A program made the translations under genes and the position numbers. A stretch of DNA of 25,142 nucleotides from Priapulus caudatus (lineage: Eukaryota; Priapulida; Priapulimorpha; Priapulimorphida; Priapulidae), in assembly GCF_000485595.1 (NCBI RefSeq), contig NW_014577296.1, positions 169,913 through 195,054 on the forward strand, read 5' to 3'. Shown here in pieces: positions 20,201 to 25,142 of this stretch; within the stretch, counting starts at the first letter, position 1; every line of letters starts with the position of its first letter. The notes below the pieces were generated by a model, which had not been told where the DNA came from, did not search any database, and was given only the letters and a program-made list of their open reading frames with translations.

Positions 20201-23200
20201 GCAGCAGAAGTACACATTGACATTAAACATTTACATTCAGACACATACGAGAAAAGAAGAAGAGAAGTTGTCACCAAAGGTGTGTCTATCGCACCAGGGG
20301 GCCGTTTCATGAAGCGCTCGTTAAGTTAGTGATTGGTTAAAGAGGGGTTGTTAGATTCCTTATATATAGAGGTGTTTCAACACAGAAAGCTCGGCTAAGT
20401 TCCAACGTTGCACAAACGTTCTGCGCTAACTCAACGACGTTGTATTAAGGAGGAATATTAAAGGAGTAGGTCAGGGGCAGTACTTAGGCCTATTCGTAGC
20501 ATCAAGCAAACACGCGATTTCCTGCGTGTTTTTTATTGTTTGCAAGGCCGTGTAAAGCGAAACCCGCCGAGAAGGTAAGCTTCTGTGTTTAGGCGAGAAT
20601 ACTGTGCAAGGCCTGTGAAGGCATGACAGCGCAGGGTTAAGTGTGGCAAGAAGCTTCTATCTGTGGGTAGCAGATTTTGAAGCTAGATGAAATCTTTCCT
20701 TGCACCTACATGTGGCGTGCTTTGGCTGTTCGTGTTGTATGCTATGGCGGGATGGCTAAGGTTGTCATTGCAGCTGTATCCTATGGCGGCAATACTCGTA
20801 TCCAAAAGTAAACGTAAATCTAAAACTTCTATTTAATTATGTTACATTTTTGTTCAGTGAATACGATATTTAGTTGCTAGTTCTCTAGGTTGCAGGAAAT
20901 AGGACAACCTTTGCTATTAGTTTAATTATTTCTCAGCGTATTTGGCATTTAAAAATACTTTTAACGCTATTATTTTTAGATTTTGCACGTGTTGTACCTA
21001 CATGTATTAACTAATGCGCCGAGAGATTAGCGTAGCAACTCACAGTGCGCTGGGTCGCCATTAGACTTGTTAACATGTCTCTATATATAGACTATCTAGT
21101 AGCTAAGGTGTTAGAGATACGGGTACCAGTCTGATGCCACCAGCAACATGTTACAGCCGTGTTTTAAGGCGCGTCTACATACGCGTACCGGCATAGGTTT
21201 CCTGTGAACACTTAACGAGAGAGGTTTAGGACAGTGGTTTGGCTCTCGTTCACCAAGAATACTAAGGATATCCTTAAGATGGCGTTTTTACGATAGCTTC
21301 GTGAAACGGCCCCCAGCACTGCAGACAATGAAACAAATATCGAGGAAAAATGTCGTTTTTTCAGAGATTAGCATTACAGCCCACGGCTTTTACATAGAGT
21401 TAACCTGGCAGCTGTCCAGATAACACACTGTACAGAAAGAGACGTAAGCCTCATGAGCAGAGATTTTATGAAACCCATCACACTTCACATTAGTCTACAA
21501 GTGCAGATGTTAGATCGAGATTTTTTCCCTGCGCACCTTTCAACGTTATGCGAATCTGCATGTCGTCTCCGACCAGGTATCCGCACGGCAGCAGCTCAGG
21601 TACGTCAGCGTCACGGTAACGCGTCAGATCTCCTATGTGATAGCTGGCGATACTGTCTGCACTCAGCCCAAGGTTCGACACCGGATCCACTCTCACAACG
21701 TATTCCTAAGTGGTAGCGGAAAGTTAGTTTTCATAATAGTAATAAAATTTCTGCATAGGAATATAGTTTATATAGGAATATATATATAGTACAGATTAGT
21801 TAAAATTGTTGAAATAGTGCATTCACGAAACGAAAACGAAACGAGCAAAACGAAAGTATTTAGATTATATTAGTATTTATTATTATACATATTAGAAAAT
21901 ATAGATTTTTATGAATTTTACATTTTCACATTTAAGCAATCAAGCAACAAATTTCATTCCTGCATTTTGACTTCTACATCAATGCCGCAGTACGGAGACA
22001 ATTACCCGGTATGTTCTGCCAACCAGGGTGTCTAGCATGTCCCATTTTGTCTTCCCACTCACATAGACAGCACCAATGAGTGTCTCATCATGTTTACCCC
22101 TCTGAAAATAGACAGTTAGTGGAATATTAACCAATGAAGCTATTGCTGAAAAAGCACGATTCTGTAATTGAGCTGTTAGCAATGCCAAAACATAAAACAA
22201 ATACTGTAAACGTTATTATAAATTCATACCGGTCGCTGTTTGCTGCGGTTGCTATGGTAACCGAGATAAACCGATATTGTAATTCGTCTGCCCTCAGGAA
22301 CATCGGGTGTATCATTCAGTAACATGTCTGTAAAAAAAACCAAAAGATATCAGTGCTACAGCTGGTTACGTACATTCGCGTGACAAGTTTACGTTGTCTA
22401 ATTACTTACAAGCATGTCTCACGAATAAGGAAGGACATGGCATCTGACTGCTTGGGATCACTAGTGAGTTTACGGTTCCCTACGTGTAAAAAGCTTGTCT
22501 ACTGAGCAACTTTCATGCCTGGCAACACACAAGCACACATCCAAACAACTGCTTTAAGCAACAGCGTGTCTAGCAGACCGACCGAAATATCGTTGCAAAT
22601 AACTGTCATTACGTACGGTGCATTGATTCTACGATCGACCCACAGATTCCCGTGCTGCCACTGTCCCTGCGTCGCGAGCTACGACTGTGAGCGCACTCAC
22701 CGATGCTGCCGTGAGGAGACGCCATGTCAGACAGCGAGAGAGAGAACTGTGTCGCGAGCTACGACCGTGAGCACACTCACCGATGCTGCCGTGAGGAGAC
22801 GCCATGTCAGACAGCGAGAACTGCTGCTCGAGCTGCGAGCCGGCGCTGCTGCGATGCAGAGACACGAGGGAGCCTGACTCGGATGCACTGAGAGCCTTCT
22901 GCATGCTGTCGTTCTCCTGCCGCAGATGTCTCATCTCGTCCTGCAATGCAAGCAAGATGACATGGCTGCCGAAAGTGCCGGCTAACGACGAGCTCGAAAA
23001 ATTGTCGTCGGTAGGTAACAGAATTATTATAAATATTCTATAATAATTTATATCTAATTTTATTTATAATAATATAATTTTATTAATAATAATATAATTT
23101 TATTTATAATAATATAATTTTGTTTATGATAAATATAATTTTATTTATAGTAACATAATTTTTTATTTTAATATGTTGATTATAATTATTCTCATCGCGC

Positions 23201-24649
23201 ACTGACGTCGATTATCGTCCTCACCATGATCGGTTTCATCATTTTTACCGTGACTGTCGTTGTTGCCATCAGCAACAGCGCTTTTGTTGCCAGTGTAGTC
23301 GGCATCATCGTCGTCATGGTCAGTTGTCGTCACTGTCGCTGGCACAGCGCTACTCACCCTCATCTTGCCGACTTGTTCGCGCAGCTGGTCCAACTGGTGA
23401 GCGGAGGTCAAGGCCTCCAGTCTGATGTCTGTCAGCTTCATCTCTTTGTCTCTCAGCTGCTTCTTTAGGTCCTTCACCTCCTCGGGATCATCGGGATCAA
23501 ATAGACTACACAATGAAAAACAGGTAATAAAAGTTAAATTTTAATGTTTAAAAAATCATTATAATAAGTAAATGCATTTGCTCATCAGGCATCAAATGTC
23601 ATAATCTACTTAATTATCGCATCTCAATTGAAGTCTAAGACTTCACATGGTGCAAATATTCTTAGTCTTAACAGCAGCAGAAACTAAATTTTACTGATAT
23701 CATTACACAAGTCAGGGGGCTGGTGGTTGGTACTCACGTTGAGCTTGACTGTGACAGTCTAGATGATCGGTCTCCCCCCACCACCATGCCTGTCACCGAG
23801 TGCTGACTGCTTAGACTGTGCACATCAGCGTTGCCATCGGGCGGCGAGTTGCTGCGACCTTTCTTGCCACGTGCAATCTTGTGTAGAGAACTCCGCAGCT
23901 GTGAGATGCGACACAAAGGCAAAATGAGAATAACACAACTTCACCGCCACCAAGAAGAACACTCCTGATACTTAAAATTCAGCTTGTGTCTGAAAATAAC
24001 ACCGCCTCATATGTACCTACTATATACATCTATACCTGTATGCGTAGTGTTGTAAAAACGCACCCAATTCTTCTTCTTCTTCTGCTTGCCTTTGGCGTCG
24101 GCTTCCGACGCCTGGCTGATGGTGCTGGAGACGCTTGCTGCACTGTTGATGCTTGTCATGCTGCCTGTAGAGTAGTGACGCGTGAAGCCACCGCCGATCA
24201 TCGCTGCAAGCAACACACACACGTCTGCTGTTGACACTGTTTGCTGGCGGTGGCCGGCCATACGACCGTAGTTCAAAACCAGTCAAATGATCACATAACC
24301 AGTGATATCGCAATCGTTTAAACTAGCTAAATTATAACCGCATAACCTGTGATATTGCCATCGTCCAATTAACTGCATAACAGAGGAATCGTGCAATTTA
24401 TGTCATTTCAGATCTGCGATTTAATTTAGAGCAATCTATGGCAATCAATCAATCGGGCACAATGTCAAACACTACCCGACTCAACACTTATATTAGATTA
24501 GTATGGCAGCCACCACAGATGGCGCCACGTATCATTCCGTATCATATTTTATGCTAGGATGCCACCTATTATATAATTATATATCTATTATACAGGAGTG
24601 AATAATAGAGAATTAATAATAGTGAATAAATAATCTCTATTATTCACTC

Positions 24650-24690
<41 letters not shown>

Positions 24691-24837
24691 TATGTTATCA
24701 AAGTAAAGTTCATGGCTGGACTTACCATCTGATTGGGAAGAGGTCCTCCTGCGGCTGGAAAGGAGAGACTCATCACTAACACCCTGGAACTGCTTCAAGT
24801 CCTCTATTGTATCTCTCATGTCATGCAACTCTTTATC
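17143..24837 (-). CDS. NAV: Neuron navigator (Nav/unc-53/sickie family), C-terminal 738 codons in 14 exons; 5' end off window
   Basis: Cytoskeleton-associated protein of axon guidance and cell migration. Fourteen exons join in phase with consensus splice sites. Order by partial-protein residue: linker (1-80); basic KKKKNWLRSSLHK motif (80-92); coiled coil (about 146-204, with KLTDIRLEALTSAHQLDQLR, strongly family-specific); NAV linker (241-362, including VSGKTKWDMLD, VDPVSNLGL and ELLPCGYLVG); AAA-type ATPase with Walker A GPSGTGKS (399-406) and Walker B-like VIILDN (464-469), where Asn stands at the usual Glu; the HHNFRWVLCANH region (510-521); and the C-terminus with LNMLMRLQEAANYSSPQS (694 on). 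Vertebrate NAV proteins are about 1,900-2,500 residues, so this is roughly the last third. The calponin-homology domain of NAV2/NAV3 and UNC-53 would lie upstream. Identification rests on extended motif identity and is firm. Confidence 0.96.
17669..17887 (-). CDS. NAV: Nav exon m
   Basis: Acceptor GCATCGTAG; donor TTTG|GTAAGT, phase 0 at both ends. Encodes PWSDPMEWVGKTYPWP, LRLRQEDVGYE and an acidic tail ending DADPL. Confidence 0.95.
18087..18205 (-). CDS. NAV: Nav exon l
   Basis: Acceptor TTCTACAG; donor CAG|GTGAGT. Encodes GPRLFLSCPMDMEGSHVWFT and DLWNYSIVPYLTEAIREAVQ, strongly conserved. Confidence 0.96.
18491..18687 (-). CDS. NAV: Nav exon k: post-ATPase helical region
   Basis: Acceptor TGTAATAG; donor ATAG|GTGAGC. 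Encodes WVLCANHMEPVKGFLGRFL and VDWIPQVWLHLNSFLESHS, then SDITIG. Joins exon j in phase as HHNFRW. Confidence 0.97.
18854..18876. repeat. (TA)n microsatellite in Nav intron
   Basis: Short TA run in the intron between exons j and k. Confidence 0.85.
19105..19392 (-). CDS. NAV: Nav exon j: Walker B region of the ATPase
   Basis: Acceptor TCCGCAG; donor AG|GTGCGT. Encodes FSVDHKSSKDLRQYLSNIAD, LPSVIILDNLHH and CPYIIGTMSQ, then LQLHHNF. The position after the Walker B Asp is Asn, which I recall as the family norm. Confidence 0.97.
20027..20198 (-). CDS. NAV: Nav exon i: Walker A (P-loop) of the ATPase
   Basis: Acceptor TGCTGCAG; donor AG|GTAAGA. Encodes IPKSLLQRYMSLLLEHRRII, then LCGPSGTGKSYLAQRLAESL, with P-loop Lys at residue 405 of the partial protein. 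Confidence 0.97.
20297..21314 (-). mobile_element. MITE in Nav intron, terminal repeat GGGGGCCGTTTCAYGAAGC
   Basis: Inverted ends GGGGGCCGTTTCATGAAGC (20297) and GCTTCGTGAAACGGCCCCC (to 21314) bound about 1 kb without coding potential, so the element is non-autonomous. Its interior, in reverse complement, matches the first ~870 bp of both duplicated blocks at 8828 and 12547. The flanking CAG at each end could be a 3-bp target duplication but is ambiguous. It sits between the exons for the NAV domain and the P-loop. Confidence 0.85.
21537..21705 (-). CDS. NAV: Nav exon h: NAV domain
   Basis: Acceptor CCACTTAG; donor AAAG|GTGCGC. Encodes EYVVRVDPVSNLGLSADS through VPELLPCGYLVGDD, matching the family closely. 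Confidence 0.96.
22006..22101 (-). CDS. NAV: Nav exon g: NAV domain
   Basis: Acceptor TATTTTCAG; donor CGG|GTAATT. Its 32 codons include ETLIGAVYVSGKTKWDMLD, a near-invariant NAV motif. Confidence 0.95.
22230..22327 (-). CDS. NAV: Nav exon f: linker before the NAV domain
   Basis: Acceptor TTTTTTACAG; donor CCG|GTATGA. Encodes MLLNDTPDVPEGRRITISVY then GYHSNRSKQRP. It is short, but its phase fits both neighbours (one base in, phase 0 out). Confidence 0.85.
22671..22830 (-). repeat. 80-bp tandem duplication over the exon e donor
   Basis: Units 22671-22750 and 22751-22830 are almost identical over their first 68 bases (two differences seen). Both carry the exon e tail and a GTGAGT donor. Confidence 0.93.
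22781..22940 (-). CDS. NAV: Nav exon e: coiled-coil end and linker, duplicated 3' end
   Basis: Acceptor CATTGCAG; donor ATCG|GTGAGT. Encodes DEMRHLRQENDSMQKAL and then a Ser/Gln-rich linker ending SPHGSI. The last ~40 bases and the donor are repeated 80 bp downstream (22671-22750). Only the first donor (22780) gives a frame that joins exon f. Confidence 0.93.
23041..23165. repeat. AT-rich tandem repeat in Nav intron
   Basis: About five copies of a ~24-bp unit with core ATAATTTTATTTATAATA, in the intron between exons d and e. Confidence 0.85.
23358..23505 (-). CDS. NAV: Nav exon d: conserved coiled coil
   Basis: Acceptor TTGTGTAG; donor AGG|GTGAGT. Encodes PEEVKDLKKQLRDKEMKLTD and the IRLEALTSAHQLDQLRE core, among the most conserved NAV segments outside the ATPase. 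Confidence 0.95.
23738..23898 (-). CDS. NAV: Nav exon c: second half of basic motif, Ser-rich linker
   Basis: Acceptor CATCTCACAG; donor AAC|GTGAGT. Begins LRSSLHKIARGKKG, completing the NWLRSS motif across the junction with exon b, then a Ser/Gly-rich linker. Confidence 0.92.
24064..24203 (-). CDS. NAV: Nav exon b: Ser-rich linker and basic cluster
   Basis: Acceptor GCTTGCAG; donor TGG|GTGCGT. Encodes a Ser/Thr-rich stretch and ends in KGKQKKKKNW, the first half of a conserved NAV basic motif. Confidence 0.9.
24593..24652. repeat. Perfect 19-bp inverted repeat with (AT)n flank in Nav intron
   Basis: The arms CAGGAGTGAATAATAGAGA (24593-24611) and its exact complement (24634-24652) enclose a 22-base loop. 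(AT)n follows to about 24692. Confidence 0.93.
24726..24837 (-). CDS. NAV: Nav exon a (first visible): helical linker
   Basis: Acceptor GTTGCAG before 24837 (phase 0); donor G|GTAAGT after 24726. Encodes DKELHDMRDTIEDLKQFQ and a Ser/Arg-rich tail. The short charged helix probably continues a coiled coil from the preceding, unseen exon. Confidence 0.85.
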
Positions 24838-24892
24838 CTGCAACACGGAGTGGACACTGCGTGAGTATGAGAGAGAGCAAGAGAGCGATAGG

Positions 24893-25032
24893 TAGCAGCA
24901 GCAGCAGCAGCAGCAGCACCAGCAGCAGCACCAGCAGCAGCAGCGGCAGCAGCAGCGGCAGCAGCAGCAGCACCAGCAGCAGCAGCGGCAGCAGCAGCGG
25001 CAGCAGCAGTAGCAGCAGTAGCAGCAGCAGCG
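24893..25032. repeat. Interrupted (CAG)n repeat upstream of first visible Nav exon
   Basis: About 45 triplets, mostly AGC with CAC, CGG and GTA interruptions. In the Nav transcript it is (CUG)n, ending about 55 bases before the acceptor of the 24726-24837 exon. It appears intronic, since a good acceptor separates it from the exon. Confidence 0.92.
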
Positions 25033-25063
25033 GTGCGCGTGAGCAGTGATGCACTGGAGTAGC

Positions 25064-25065
<2 letters not shown>

Positions 25066-25113
<48 letters not shown>
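25066..25113. repeat. (AG)n microsatellite at right edge
   Basis: Uninterrupted AG run, (CU)n in the Nav transcript, a few tens of bases upstream of the CUG repeat. Confidence 0.95.
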
Positions 25114-25123
<10 letters not shown>

Positions 25124-25142
25124 CACAGAGGGTGAGGCTGAG

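Noticed and set aside
22671-22750. Second copy of the Nav exon tail as an alternative coding exon
   Set aside because: Extending exon e to the second donor adds 80 nt and shifts the frame, and no strong acceptor precedes the copy. Treated as a duplication, not an exon.

Overview
The window is eukaryotic nuclear DNA from a protostome invertebrate. It has many short exons with GT-AG introns, a metazoan neuron-navigator gene, and a Toll receptor of the multiple-cysteine-cluster (protostome) type. It is rich in (TG)n, (GA)n and (TA)n microsatellites and miniature transposable elements, and holds one 10-base N gap. Nothing prokaryotic is present. The taxon cannot be fixed from sequence alone; a marine lophotrochozoan- or priapulid-like animal is a guess.

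Layout from right to left, the direction of transcription of both genes. (1) 17143-24837, minus strand: the last 14 exons readable here of a neuron navigator (Nav / unc-53 / sickie) gene. They join in phase into 738 codons plus a stop and cover a basic linker, a coiled coil, the NAV-specific region, an AAA-type P-loop ATPase and the conserved C-terminus. The 5' part, where the vertebrate NAV2/NAV3 and worm members carry a calponin-homology domain, lies beyond the right edge. (2) 6941-17142: about 10 kb without a supported gene. It holds the Nav 3' flank (a degenerate ~37-bp tandem repeat starting inside the last codons), microsatellites around the gap, a ~1.4-kb duplicated segment present twice in the same orientation, a pogo-like repeat end in tandem, and a 1.35-kb fold-back element. 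(3) 3802-6940, minus strand: the first four exons of a Toll receptor (signal peptide, N-terminal cysteine cap, about 18 leucine-rich repeats, and the paired C-terminal/N-terminal cysteine clusters). The open frame continues past a good donor at 3801, but transmembrane and TIR exons are not found and must lie left of the window. (4) 1-3801: the start of that large intron, almost all simple repeat, with a few short blocks that look exon-like or promoter-like and are reported as uncertain.

The two genes are tandem neighbours on one strand, and nothing suggests that they work together: Nav is a cytoskeletal/axon-guidance ATPase and Toll a surface receptor. I found no undescribed multi-gene system. 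The most unusual points are the Nav 3' minisatellite that includes its stop codon, an 80-bp tandem duplication across a Nav splice donor, and a duplicated block whose single-base insertions suggest an assembly problem.
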